Assembly: GCF_000421545.1 (NCBI RefSeq)
Contig: NZ_ATXF01000004.1
Location: 1-64,000, forward strand
Direction: 5' to 3'
Source: Agromyces italicus DSM 16388
Lineage (GTDB): Bacteria; Actinomycetota; Actinomycetes; Actinomycetales; Microbacteriaceae
Length of the DNA: 64,000 bases
Positions 36,601-45,352 of this stretch are shown in pieces; position 1 is the stretch's first letter; the number at the start of each line of letters is the position of its first letter. The position numbers and the translations under genes were made by a program. The notes below the pieces were generated by a model. That model searched no databases. It had not been told where the DNA came from and worked only from the letters and a program-made list of their open reading frames with translations.

Positions 36601-37653
36601 TGGCGCAACGACTCCGACCCGAACGGCTACCGGCTCGAGATCGACGAAGAGCTGGTCGAGGTCGACGACGGCATCGCGGCCGAGGTCGACGACGATCGCG
36701 TCGTCGTCGAGGCGCCCGACACCGAGGGCGCGTTCACGATCCGGTATCGGATCGACAACGGCCACGGCGGTGTCGACACCGCGTTCCTGCACGTGCTCGT
36801 GACCGACGACGCCCGGCCGGCGTACCCGAGCTCGGTCGATCGGTTCGTCGCCGTGGACGACGTCGTCGACGGCCGTGCGGCGGTCGTCGACGTGCTCGAG
36901 GGAGCCGAGAACCCCGGCGGCCGGATCGAGGACCTCGTCGTCTCGCTCGAGGGGAGAGGCACGGATGCCGCGGAGCTGCTGCCGGGCGGGGAGGTCCGGG
37001 TGCGCGCAGGCGAGGCGCGTCGCGCGATCGCCTATCGGCTCACGAACGAGGTCGACGGCCTCGCGACGACCTCGTTCATCATCGTCCCGCCCGCGCCCGA
37101 CGGCGAACGCGAGACGCGGCCCGCACCGCCCTACCTCAACGAGCTGGCGCCGCAGCAGACGCCGCTCGACACGCCGATCGAATGGTCGGTCGCCGAGCTC
37201 GTCACCGTGCCGTCGGGCCGCCCGGCGCTCGTGCTCTCGGCCTCGGCGACGAACGGCGACGGCTCCGAGGTGAAGATCGACGGCGAGACGCTGCGGTTCA
37301 CCCCGGCGAAGGGCTACCGGGGCCCGGCGTCGGTGAGTTTCGCGGTGACGGACGGCACCTCGGAGGCCGACCCCGACGGCGTCTCGGCGCTGCTCACGCT
37401 CCCCGTGACCGTCGGAGATCCCGATCTCGCCGATGTCGCCCCGAGTTTCACCGAGCAGACCGTGACGATCGAAGCCGGTGAGGAGCCGCTCACGATCGAG
37501 CTGCGCGACTCGGCGTCGCACCCCAACCCCGATCTCGTCGAGCAGCTCGCGTTCGGCGGTCTGTCGGGCGCGACGAGCGAGGTGAAGGCGGGGCTCGCCG
37601 GCTCAGAGCTCACCGTCATGGCACCGCGCGGGTGCAGCCGGGCACGACGGTGA
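33619..37653 (+). CDS. Giant Ig-like repeat surface protein, paralog A, 5' portion (interrupted by frameshift)
   Basis: This encodes 1344 aa before a stop. The N-terminal Arg-rich tail and signal-anchor helix (about residues 10-32) give an outside-facing protein. An all-beta head (about 35-360) has propeller-like blades (SVAYGGDFLAVASPGGDVWI, RIDPSFTTL). An acidic linker (PPEDEETEDGDEES) follows. Then come about ten Ig/cadherin-like tandem repeats with NDxDPDGDxLxV motifs. Alignment with paralog B (38989-44340) shows that the reading frame is lost at about 37620-37640. The next frame continues the homologous sequence to 38867. Start GTG overlaps the upstream stop. Probably a surface adhesin, receptor or wall-spanning scaffold; no enzymatic motif seen. 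Confidence 0.82.
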   Translation: MIPPLRSARRRAVASITALALLAAVPLGIAVLHDGFPVTDVDLDARTVWVTNGDALLAGRLSKPIAEFDGAVNTASRRTEVYQHGDDVFLHDAEAGAIERIDPSFTTLVERTEVPPGSSVAYGGDFLAVASPGGDVWILDAAAPLAFDSASAPTIVEAGAGAQLAVSGDGTVFVSSPREGALFRIGVGAETSERIELPELGEHRLAAVGEHPVVLDLERDRLITDQATVDLPEAALELQQTGPDDAAALVATGTGLLEVPLEGGAVRRIDVGITGELADAEDVSAPVRLEGCAHGAWAGAGRYAVACADGEARTVELDRPTHNVELEFRVNRSVIALNDLTGGNAWLIDSALRLVDDWEQATPPEDEETEDGDEESATESFEDTLAERTEENRAPLARDDVFGVRPGVSTIIPVLDNDSDPDGDVLAVASTGEVPESRGVLEVIDGGRALQFTPADGMQGSVSFRYSASDGRPGGVAEAQVDLAVRPLGQNTAPASSRSAAIGVEQGQRVSYNVLRDWRDPDGDAVFLVSASPKGDDAVSFAPDGELTFTHTSGELGEKQVAFVVSDGVDQSTGTLTVEVKPKGELHPVGTPDFAATFTGETVLVEPLANDQSPSGEPLALLGLDEVPDGAEVVPNLERGTIGFTAPTPGSYTVLYQLGAGSSASVGLIRVDVAELPAEPLAPIAVTDLAYLRAGEPVSVPVLANDVSPSGDVLAVQAVDTHGADGRLAVEVLTNAVVRITPSSALTEQLQLEVTISDGRASTTSGLTVVPVPPLVKHQPPVAVDDEVRVRAGDIVTVPVLDNDSHPDHAPLTVEPELVDDAAAGGLAFVSDDTVRYQAPDEPGVYSVDYRLTDPSRETAVATVRFTVVDDGGTNAAPNARPLTTRTFADSSVKIDVPLDGLDPDGDSVALRGVTSTPKLGRIAATDTGSIEYESYPGMSGTDSFEYEVEDTRGERSTGTIRVGVIPRPGTDAPPNAVDDTVEIMPGRVASVPVWRNDSDPNGYRLEIDEELVEVDDGIAAEVDDDRVVVEAPDTEGAFTIRYRIDNGHGGVDTAFLHVLVTDDARPAYPSSVDRFVAVDDVVDGRAAVVDVLEGAENPGGRIEDLVVSLEGRGTDAAELLPGGEVRVRAGEARRAIAYRLTNEVDGLATTSFIIVPPAPDGERETRPAPPYLNELAPQQTPLDTPIEWSVAELVTVPSGRPALVLSASATNGDGSEVKIDGETLRFTPAKGYRGPASVSFAVTDGTSEADPDGVSALLTLPVTVGDPDLADVAPSFTEQTVTIEAGEEPLTIELRDSASHPNPDLVEQLAFGGLSGATSEVKAGLAGSELTVMAPRGCSRARR

Positions 37654-38867
37654 CGCTGACGTTCGAGGTGTCGCTCGGCGAGTTCGTCGTGCCGGGCGAG
37701 ATCGTCGTGGTCGTGGCATCCTCGACCCGGCCCCTTGCGCGCACCGCCGACGACCCGAACGGGGCCGAACAGCGCACCTTCCGCCCCTCTCAGACGATCG
37801 AGCTCGACGTCCTCGCCAACGACTTCAATCCGTTCGCGGCCGATGGCGAGCCGTTGCGGGTCGTCGGTGCCGTGCTCGATCGCTCGGGTGCGGGGGAGTC
37901 CGCCGACATCGCGTTCACCGATGAGACGGTGAAGATTAGAACCGGGCCCGGCGCGACGGGCACGCTGAGCGCGGTCTACACGGTGCAGGATGCGACCCGC
38001 GACCGCACGCGGCAGGTGCAGGGGCGCGTCGTGCTGTCGATCGTCGACGTGCCCGATCGCCCGCGGGCACCCGGCGCGAGCGAAGGCGACGGCCGGGCGA
38101 CGGTGACCGTCGACTCGACCGCATCGAACAACTCGCCGATCCTCGACTACACCATCTCGTGGCCGGGCGGGCAGTTGACGGTCCCACGCGAGGGCAGTTA
38201 CACCGTGACCGGGCTCCAGAACGGCACCGACTACGCGTTCCGGGTGACCGCGCGCAATGCGGTCGGCAACTCGACCCCTTCGCCCGAGAGCGTCGCCGTC
38301 CGCCCGTACGGCGTCCCGGCCGCCCCGGCGAGCGCGAGCCTCAGTGCGACGACGAACGGCACGGGCGACATGACGCTCAGCTGGTCGCCGCCCGCGAGCG
38401 ACGGCGGGCGCGGCATCGGGGAATACCGCTGGCGGCAGCTCGGCGGGGGAACCTCAGGCACGACGACGGCGACGGCGGTGAACTTCCGGATGGGCGTCGG
38501 CACGCAGGTCACCTTCGAGGTGCAGGCCTGCAACGCGCGCGGATGCGGCGGGTGGACGAGTTCGAACCCGGCGACGCCGACCGCGCCGCCGCCGTGGACG
38601 CCGACGCACTACTCGACGACGATCACGCAGCCGACCTGCCCCGAGCCGGGGTCGGCGTACCCGGACGGGCCCTGGAACAGCGACAGCGGATGCTCGTTCC
38701 AGCCGCAGGGTGCGCTGGCGCCCGGCACGGTGATCGATGCATGGTGCTACTCGCAGCAGAACGGGGAGCACTGGCTGTACTTCACCTCCGAGAGCGGCGC
38801 CTACGACGGCTGGTTCGTGTACGCCGACCACACGAACAGGCCCGGGCGCTCCATCCCGGCCTGCTGA
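37632..38867 (+). CDS. Giant Ig-like repeat surface protein, paralog A, 3' portion (after frameshift)
   Basis: 411 codons continue paralog A in another frame from MQPGTTVTLTFEVSLGEFVV, which aligns with VQPGTSTRLTFDLRFESFTV of paralog B. It contains the last Ig-like repeat (IELDVLANDFNPF), two FN3 domains (RAPGASEGDGRATVTVDST and PAAPASASLSATTNG) and a C-terminal cap of about 80 residues with four Cys (TITQPTCPEPGSAYPDG, SDSGCSFQP, DAWCYSQQ, SIPAC) unlike that of paralog B. It has no credible start signal, so it is not an independent gene unless expressed by frameshifting. Confidence 0.75.
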   Translation: MQPGTTVTLTFEVSLGEFVVPGEIVVVVASSTRPLARTADDPNGAEQRTFRPSQTIELDVLANDFNPFAADGEPLRVVGAVLDRSGAGESADIAFTDETVKIRTGPGATGTLSAVYTVQDATRDRTRQVQGRVVLSIVDVPDRPRAPGASEGDGRATVTVDSTASNNSPILDYTISWPGGQLTVPREGSYTVTGLQNGTDYAFRVTARNAVGNSTPSPESVAVRPYGVPAAPASASLSATTNGTGDMTLSWSPPASDGGRGIGEYRWRQLGGGTSGTTTATAVNFRMGVGTQVTFEVQACNARGCGGWTSSNPATPTAPPPWTPTHYSTTITQPTCPEPGSAYPDGPWNSDSGCSFQPQGALAPGTVIDAWCYSQQNGEHWLYFTSESGAYDGWFVYADHTNRPGRSIPAC

Positions 38868-38882
38868 GGGCCGACGAGCTCG

Positions 38883-38900
38883 ATGGGGATGACTCCCCAT
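38883..38900 (+). terminator. Hairpin between the two giant genes
   Basis: ATGGGGA-TGAC-TCCCCAT is a perfect 7-bp stem, 16 nt after the stop of paralog A. A -10-like TAGCGT (38934-38939) follows, so paralog B may have its own promoter. Confidence 0.5.
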
Positions 38901-38988
38901 GTGACGTCGTCGCAGGCCCGTGTTAGCGTGTACCCCGTTGTGGGGGCCGGTCGCCCCGAGAATCCGTCGTGAAATCCAGGGAGCAGTG

Positions 38989-41900
38989 GTGGGAACCTTC
39001 GCTTCGTGGATCCGTACGCGCAAGGCCACCGCGACGACCCTTGCGCTGACGCTCCTCGCCGGCGTGCCGCTCACGTTCGCGGTCCTGCACCAGGGTTTCC
39101 CCGTCACCGACCCCGACCTCCGGGCGCGCGACGTGTGGGTGACCAATGCGAAAGACCTGCTCGCTGGTCGGCTGAACCGCCCGATCGGCGAACTCGACGC
39201 CGCGGTCAGCACGGCCACCAATGAGTTCGACGTGCTCCAGAACGGCGACGACGCGTTCCTCTACGACCGCAGCATCGGTTCGATCGAGCGCATCGACCCC
39301 TCGTTCACGACCCTGACCGAGCGCATCGACGTGCCGCCCGGGTCGACCGTCGCGTACGGGGGCGAGGTGCTCGCGGTGCTCTCGCCGAAGGGCGAGTTGT
39401 GGACGGTGCTCGCCGGCTCCGCCCTGTCGTTCGACGCCGCAGGCACCGACCCGCTCCTGAAGCTCGGCGAGGGGGCGCAGGTCGCCGTTTCGGGCGAGGG
39501 CACCGTCTTCGCGACGAAGCCCGGCAAGGGTGCGCTGTACACGATCGCGCTCGATCACGAGCCGGTGAAGCGCGAGGTTCCGAAGCTCGCGGGCCACCAG
39601 CTCACGGCGGTCGGCGAACGCGCCGTCATCCTCGACGAGAAGAAGAACCGGGTGATCGTCGACGGCAAGGCCGTCGAACTGCCCGCCCCCGGGCTCCGGC
39701 TCCAGCAGTCGGGCGCCGAGCACGACACCGTGCTCGTCGCGGGCGCCGACGCGCTCTTCGACGTCCCCCTCGGCGGCGGGGCGGTCACCTCGACTCCCAA
39801 CGGCGGAGACACTCCGGCCGCGAAGGCGAGCGAGGTCGCCGCGCCCGTCTGGCTCGAGGGCTGCGCCCACGGTGCCTGGTCGGCCTCGGCGCGCTACCTC
39901 GCGGCGTGCGACGGGGCAGAGCCGCGGTCGCAGGCGATCGAGCAGCGCACCGCAGGGGCCCGGCTCGAATTCCGCGTCAATCGCGACGTGATCGTGCTCA
40001 ACAACCTCTCCAACGGCAACGCCTGGCTGGTCGACTCCGACCTCCGACTCGTCGACAACTGGGAGGAGGTGACGCCGCCCGAGGAGTCGGAAGACGAGGA
40101 GGGCGACGAGAAGAGCTCACAGCAGAACTTCGAAGACACCCTCGCCGAGCGCGGGCCGATCAACCGGCCGCCGCTCGCCCGTGACGACGAGTACGGGGTG
40201 CGCCCCGAGCGCACGACCATCCTCGAGGTCCTCGAGAACGACACCGATCCCGACGGCGACGTGCTCACGGTCGCCGAGCTGCCTGCCGCGAGCGGAGCCG
40301 CGGGGCGGCTCGAGCTCATCGACGGCGGCCGGGCGCTGCAGTTCACGCCCGAGAAGGGGGCGGCCGGCACCGCGTCGTTCCGCTACACCGTCGACGACGG
40401 GCGCGGCGGCAAGGCCGAGGCATCCGTCAACGTGCGCGTCAGGCCGCCGAGCGAGAACGAAGCGCCGATCTCGATGCGCAACGGCGCGACGAGCGTCGAG
40501 CAGAGCCGCCAGATCTCGTACAACGTGCTGGCCGACTGGAACGATCCCGACGGCGACGACGTCTACCTCGTGAACGCCTCGCCGACGAGCGGCGACTCGG
40601 TGCGCTTCAGCCCCGACGGGCTCGTGACCTTCGCGCACCAGTCGGGCGAACTCGGCGCGAAAGAGGTGCAGTACATCGTCTCCGACGGGCAGACCGAGGC
40701 CGCTGGCACCCTCACCGTCGAGGTGAAGCCGACGGGCACCCTGAACCCGGTCGGCACGCCCGACTTCGCCCAGGTGTTCGCGGGCGAATCGGTCTCGATC
40801 GAACCGCTCGCGAACGACCTGACGCCCTCGGGCGCGCCGCTCACGCTCGTCGGTCTCGACGAGGTGCCCGAGGGGCCGTCGATCACGCCGAACCTCGAGC
40901 GCGGCACGGTCACCTTCTCGGCGAACGAGCCCGGCGAGTACGTCTTCCTCTACAACCTCGCGGCCGACACGGCCGTGAGCGTCGGGCTCATCCGCGTGCA
41001 GGTGAACGAGGCGCCCGGCGAGGCGCCGCCCCCGATCGCCGTGAAGGACACCGCCTACCTCAGGCCAGGCGAGCCGACGACGGTGCCGCTGCTCGCGAAC
41101 GACGTGTCACCGTCGGGCCGCGTGCTGGCCGTGCAGTCGGTCGACGATTCCGCCACCGACGACCTCGTCTCGGTCGAGATCCTCACCAACACGGTCGCGC
41201 GGGTCACCGCTTCAGAGGCGATCGACCGCCAGCTCCAGTTCACCTACACGATCTCCGACGGGGTGAACACCGCGACCGCATCGGTGGCGGTGGTTCCGGT
41301 GCCGCCGCTCGTGAAGCATCAGCCTCCCGTCGCAGCCGACGACAGCGTCAACGTGCGAGCCGGCGACATCGTGACGGTGCCGGTGCTCGACAACGACTAC
41401 CACCCCGACGCCGCCGCCATCCACGTGCTGCCCGAGCTCGCGAACACGAACGCCGAGGGCGGGCTCGCCTTCGTGAGCGAAGACGCGGTCCGATTCCAGG
41501 CGCCGAAGGCTCCGGGCACCTACAGCACGGTGTACACCGTGGGCGACGATTTCGAACAGACCGCACGCGCGACGGTGCGATTCACCGTGATCGGCCCCGA
41601 CCCCGAGAACAACCGCGCGCCGCTGCCGACCCCGCTCACCTCGCGCACCTTCGAAGGGTCGGCCGTGAAGATCGATGTGCCGCTCGACGGCATCGACCCC
41701 GACGGCGACTCGGTCGTGCTCACCGGCATCTCGACGCCCCCGGCCCTCGGCCGCATCATCGAGCGCACGAGCACCTCGATCACCTACGAGGCGCTCACCG
41801 GCTCGGCCGGCACCGACACCTTCAAATACGAGGTGCAGGACACGGGCGGAGCGAAGGCCACCGGGGTCGTGCGCATCGGCGTGATCCCGCGGCCCGCCGT

Positions 41901-44340
41901 GCAGCTGCCGCCGAAGGCGGTCGACGACACCATCGAGATGAAGCCGGGCCGCACCGTCGGCGTCGAGGTGCTGCTGAACGACTCCGACCCCTCTGGCTAC
42001 CAGCTGCACGTCGCCGGGCTGCCCGACGTCGACGACGGCATCGAGGCCGAGGTCCGCGACCGTCGGCGGGTCGTCGTCACGGCGCCCGAGACCGAGGGCG
42101 CCTACACGCTGCGCTACGAGATCTCGAACGGTCACGGCGGCGCCGATGCCGCCTTCCTTCAGATCGCCGTCTCGAAGGACGCGAAGATCCTGCCGCCGAC
42201 CGCCGAAGACCAGGTCATCGAACCCGAAGAGGTCGTCGACGGCGACCGGGTGAACGTGCGGCCACTGAACGACGCGACGAACCCCGGCGGCCTCGTCGAA
42301 GACCTGTCGGTCACGGTCGAGGGGCCGAACGCCGATCGTGCCGAAGTGCTGAACGACGGCAGCATCGATGTGAAGCCCGGTCGCGAGCGGTTCGCCGTCG
42401 CGTTCCGCCTCGAGAACGAGCTCGACGAACTCGACGCCAAGGCCTTCGTGATCGTGCCGCCGATCCCGGGCGGCGAGGAGCCGGTCGAGGAGACGCAGCG
42501 ACCCAAGACCCCCGAAGAGCTCGCGGCCGAAGAGAAGGCCAAGTTCCCGGCGCCGCACCTCGCCGAGCTCGGCGAGATCGTCGTGCCGATGAACGGCAGC
42601 ATCACGTGGAACGTGAACGACATCGTGGTGGTGCCCTCCGGCAAGCCGCCGCTCATCCTCACCGCGTCGGCGACCAACGCCGGGGAGTCGCCGTTCGTCG
42701 ACGGCCAGACCCTGCAGTACGTGCCCGAGCAGGACTACCGGGGCTCGGCCGCCGTGACCTTCGAGGTGACCGACGGCACGAGCGCCGACGACCCGATCGG
42801 ACGAAAAGCGGTCCTCACCATTCCGATCACCGTCGGCGACCCGAACTTCAACGACACCCCGCCGACGTTCACGCCGCGCAACGAGACGATCCAGGCGGGC
42901 GAGGAGCCGTGGCAGGTCGACCTGCGCTCCTCGACGTTCCAGCCGAACCCCGACAACATCGAACGGGTCGAGTACACGAATCTCGGCGGCACGACCGACG
43001 ACATCCAGGCCTCGATCGACGGCGGCACCCTCACGATGTCGGCCGAGCTCGGCGTGCAGCCCGGCACCTCGACGAGGCTCACCTTCGACCTCCGGTTCGA
43101 GTCGTTCACCGTGCCCGGCTACGTCGACGTGAAGGTCGTCTCGTCGACTCGTGCCGAGCCGACCGCGAACGACGACGGACCGATCGACATGACGCGCAGC
43201 GACTCGCAGCCGGTCGACGTGCTCGCGAACGACTTCAACCCGTTCAACGCCGAGGGCGAGAAGCTGCGGGTCGTCGCCGCAGAGATCGACTCGCTGAACG
43301 TCGGCTCGAACGCCACGGTGAGCCACACCGAGACGGGCATCACCGTGCGCACCGGCCCCGCGTTCACGGGTGAGCTCAGCGTCATCTATCGCATCGGGGA
43401 CGCCACGATGGACCCGGCTCGCGAGGTGCAGGGGCGCGTGAAAGTGATCGTGCGCGACGAGCCCGATGCGCCGACGCTGACCCGGCTCGTCGAGGGCGAC
43501 GGCTACGTCGATCTGACCTGGCGCGGGAATGCGACGAACAACTCGCCGATCGAGGAGTACATCGTCTCCTACGCGGGCAAACAGGCGAGGTTCGGGGCGA
43601 ACGCCGACGGCAGCCCGCAGCGGATCCCGAATCTCGCGAACGGAACGTCCTACAGCTTCACCGTGCGGGCGATCAACGAAATCGGCCCGTCCGAGGCATC
43701 GAACTCGATGAGCGGTGTGCCGTACGGTGCGCCGAGCGTGCCGCGGAGCGTCAGCCTGACCGCCTCGCAGAACGGCAACGGCAACCTGTCGATGAGCTGG
43801 GCCGCGCCGTCCGACAACGGCGGTCGTGCGGTGACCCGCTATGACTGGGCCTACCGCGAGGGCGGCAGCGCGACCGGGCAGACGGGGGCGACGTCGGCGA
43901 GCGCGAACGGTTCGAACGGCACCACCTATCGCTACGACGTTCGCGCGTGCAACGCGCGCGGCTGCTCGCCGTGGGCGACGTCGAACCGCGCCACGCCGAC
44001 GAAGCCGCCGCCGCCCGAGCCGTCGGGCACGATCGGCAAGGGTGCGAGCATGGCGTGCGACAGCGGCGGCGGCGGCTGCGCGCGGGTGCGCATCAGCTGG
44101 AACAACCTGAACCCCGGCAACTACCGCGTGTACGCGATGGCGGGCGGCTCCGGCGTCGGGTCGTACCGGGGCGTCTACAACGGGCTGGGTTCGAGCGGCC
44201 GGCTGGAACTGCAGAACCACCTCGGCCAGCGCAACGACACGATCGCCGTCAGGTTCGAGAACATCAGCGGCGGCACCTCGGTGACACTCGGTTCGATCAG
44301 CGGAGCCCAGTGGAACAACCTCGGTTACAACACCTGGTGA
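38989..44340 (+). CDS. Giant Ig-like/FN3 repeat surface protein, paralog B
   Basis: A 1783-aa intact protein. A signal-anchor helix lies at about residues 13-32. A beta head (35-365) contains TVAYGGEVLAVLSPKGELWT. The acidic linker is PPEESEDEEGDEKSS. About eleven Ig/cadherin-like repeats follow, e.g. DDEYGVRPERTTILEVLEND, then TDPDGDVLTV, and DDSVNVRAGDIVTVPVLDND. Two FN3 domains (PDAPTLTRLVEGDGYVDLTW; PSVPRSVSLTASQNGNGNLS) precede a Gly-rich C-terminal cap ending NNLGYNTW. GTG 38989 sits 5 nt after GGGAG (38986 also possible). The outside-facing elongated architecture suggests an adhesin, sensor or wall-spanning scaffold. It lies directly upstream of moxR. Confidence 0.88.
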   Translation: MGTFASWIRTRKATATTLALTLLAGVPLTFAVLHQGFPVTDPDLRARDVWVTNAKDLLAGRLNRPIGELDAAVSTATNEFDVLQNGDDAFLYDRSIGSIERIDPSFTTLTERIDVPPGSTVAYGGEVLAVLSPKGELWTVLAGSALSFDAAGTDPLLKLGEGAQVAVSGEGTVFATKPGKGALYTIALDHEPVKREVPKLAGHQLTAVGERAVILDEKKNRVIVDGKAVELPAPGLRLQQSGAEHDTVLVAGADALFDVPLGGGAVTSTPNGGDTPAAKASEVAAPVWLEGCAHGAWSASARYLAACDGAEPRSQAIEQRTAGARLEFRVNRDVIVLNNLSNGNAWLVDSDLRLVDNWEEVTPPEESEDEEGDEKSSQQNFEDTLAERGPINRPPLARDDEYGVRPERTTILEVLENDTDPDGDVLTVAELPAASGAAGRLELIDGGRALQFTPEKGAAGTASFRYTVDDGRGGKAEASVNVRVRPPSENEAPISMRNGATSVEQSRQISYNVLADWNDPDGDDVYLVNASPTSGDSVRFSPDGLVTFAHQSGELGAKEVQYIVSDGQTEAAGTLTVEVKPTGTLNPVGTPDFAQVFAGESVSIEPLANDLTPSGAPLTLVGLDEVPEGPSITPNLERGTVTFSANEPGEYVFLYNLAADTAVSVGLIRVQVNEAPGEAPPPIAVKDTAYLRPGEPTTVPLLANDVSPSGRVLAVQSVDDSATDDLVSVEILTNTVARVTASEAIDRQLQFTYTISDGVNTATASVAVVPVPPLVKHQPPVAADDSVNVRAGDIVTVPVLDNDYHPDAAAIHVLPELANTNAEGGLAFVSEDAVRFQAPKAPGTYSTVYTVGDDFEQTARATVRFTVIGPDPENNRAPLPTPLTSRTFEGSAVKIDVPLDGIDPDGDSVVLTGISTPPALGRIIERTSTSITYEALTGSAGTDTFKYEVQDTGGAKATGVVRIGVIPRPAVQLPPKAVDDTIEMKPGRTVGVEVLLNDSDPSGYQLHVAGLPDVDDGIEAEVRDRRRVVVTAPETEGAYTLRYEISNGHGGADAAFLQIAVSKDAKILPPTAEDQVIEPEEVVDGDRVNVRPLNDATNPGGLVEDLSVTVEGPNADRAEVLNDGSIDVKPGRERFAVAFRLENELDELDAKAFVIVPPIPGGEEPVEETQRPKTPEELAAEEKAKFPAPHLAELGEIVVPMNGSITWNVNDIVVVPSGKPPLILTASATNAGESPFVDGQTLQYVPEQDYRGSAAVTFEVTDGTSADDPIGRKAVLTIPITVGDPNFNDTPPTFTPRNETIQAGEEPWQVDLRSSTFQPNPDNIERVEYTNLGGTTDDIQASIDGGTLTMSAELGVQPGTSTRLTFDLRFESFTVPGYVDVKVVSSTRAEPTANDDGPIDMTRSDSQPVDVLANDFNPFNAEGEKLRVVAAEIDSLNVGSNATVSHTETGITVRTGPAFTGELSVIYRIGDATMDPAREVQGRVKVIVRDEPDAPTLTRLVEGDGYVDLTWRGNATNNSPIEEYIVSYAGKQARFGANADGSPQRIPNLANGTSYSFTVRAINEIGPSEASNSMSGVPYGAPSVPRSVSLTASQNGNGNLSMSWAAPSDNGGRAVTRYDWAYREGGSATGQTGATSASANGSNGTTYRYDVRACNARGCSPWATSNRATPTKPPPPEPSGTIGKGASMACDSGGGGCARVRISWNNLNPGNYRVYAMAGGSGVGSYRGVYNGLGSSGRLELQNHLGQRNDTIAVRFENISGGTSVTLGSISGAQWNNLGYNTW

Positions 44341-44383
44341 CCCGCCCGACCCGACTTCCCAGCAGCGAGAGAGAGACGAACGC

Positions 44384-45352
44384 ATGTCAGTAACCCAAGA
44401 ACAGGCCCTGTGGTTCCAGGACGCCTTCTCGAAGCTCGTCGACAACGTCGACCGTGCGATCCTCGGCAAGCGCGAGGTCATCGAACTCGTGGTGACGGCG
44501 CTGCTCTCCGACGGGCACGTGCTCCTCGAAGACTTCCCGGGCACCGGCAAGACGGTGCTCGCGAAGGCGCTCGCGAACACCCTCGACGGCTCGAACTCGC
44601 GCATCCAGTTCACGCCCGACCTGCTGCCCTCCGATGTCACCGGCGTGACGATCTACGACCAGGGCAAGGCCCAGTTCGAGTTCCACCGCGGCCCGATCTT
44701 CGCCTCGATCGTGCTCGCCGACGAGATCAACCGCGCGAGCCCGAAGACGCAGTCCTCGCTCCTCGAGGTCATGGAGGAGGGCAAGGTCACCGTCGACGGC
44801 GTGAGCTACGACGTCGGCAGCCCGTTCATGGTCATCGCGACGCAGAACCCGGTCGAGCAGGCCGGCACCTACTCCCTGCCCGAGGCGCAGCTCGACCGCT
44901 TCCTGATCAAGACCTCGCTCGGCTACCCCGACCACGACACGGCCGTCACGCTGCTGCTCGATTCGGCCAACCGCGCCCGCGCCTCGAAGGTGTCGCCGAT
45001 CATCGCGCCGAGCTCGATCACGACGATGTCGCAGCTCGCGAGCGAGGTCTACGTCGACGCGGCGGTGCTCTCGTACCTGAACGAACTCGTCTCGGCGACG
45101 CGGAGCGACAAGGACGCGGCGCTCGGCGTCAGCATGCGCGGCGCGCTCGCGCTCGCACGTGCGGTGAAGACGCGTGCGATCTCGAACGGCCGCACCTACG
45201 CCACCCCCGACGACGTGCGCGACCTCGCGGTGCCGGTGCTCGCCCACCGCATCATCGTCGACCCCGAGTCGGAGTTCGCGGGCGTCACCGCCGAGGCGAT
45301 CGTCAACCGGGTGCTCGTCGAGGTCGCACCTCCGGCGTACCGGGCGGCATGA
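44384..45352 (+). CDS. MoxR-family AAA+ ATPase
   Basis: A 322-aa ATPase. Walker A is FPGTGKT (residues 51-57) and Walker B IVLADEIN (109-116). Sensor/arginine features lie in VIATQNPVEQAGTYSLPEAQLDRF, and a MoxR lid domain with GVSMRGALALARA is at the C-terminus. MoxR proteins act as chaperone-like ATPases that mature complexes together with DUF58/vWA partners. The SD (GAGAGAGAGACGAACGC) is adjacent. Its stop overlaps the DUF58 gene (ATGA), so the two are coupled. Confidence 0.95.
   Translation: MSVTQEQALWFQDAFSKLVDNVDRAILGKREVIELVVTALLSDGHVLLEDFPGTGKTVLAKALANTLDGSNSRIQFTPDLLPSDVTGVTIYDQGKAQFEFHRGPIFASIVLADEINRASPKTQSSLLEVMEEGKVTVDGVSYDVGSPFMVIATQNPVEQAGTYSLPEAQLDRFLIKTSLGYPDHDTAVTLLLDSANRARASKVSPIIAPSSITTMSQLASEVYVDAAVLSYLNELVSATRSDKDAALGVSMRGALALARAVKTRAISNGRTYATPDDVRDLAVPVLAHRIIVDPESEFAGVTAEAIVNRVLVEVAPPAYRAA

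Noticed and set aside
34009..37521. 1170-codon minus-strand open frame opposite giant paralog A
   Set aside because: Antisense shadow; the plus-strand repeats align with paralog B, and the minus frame has no recognisable features.
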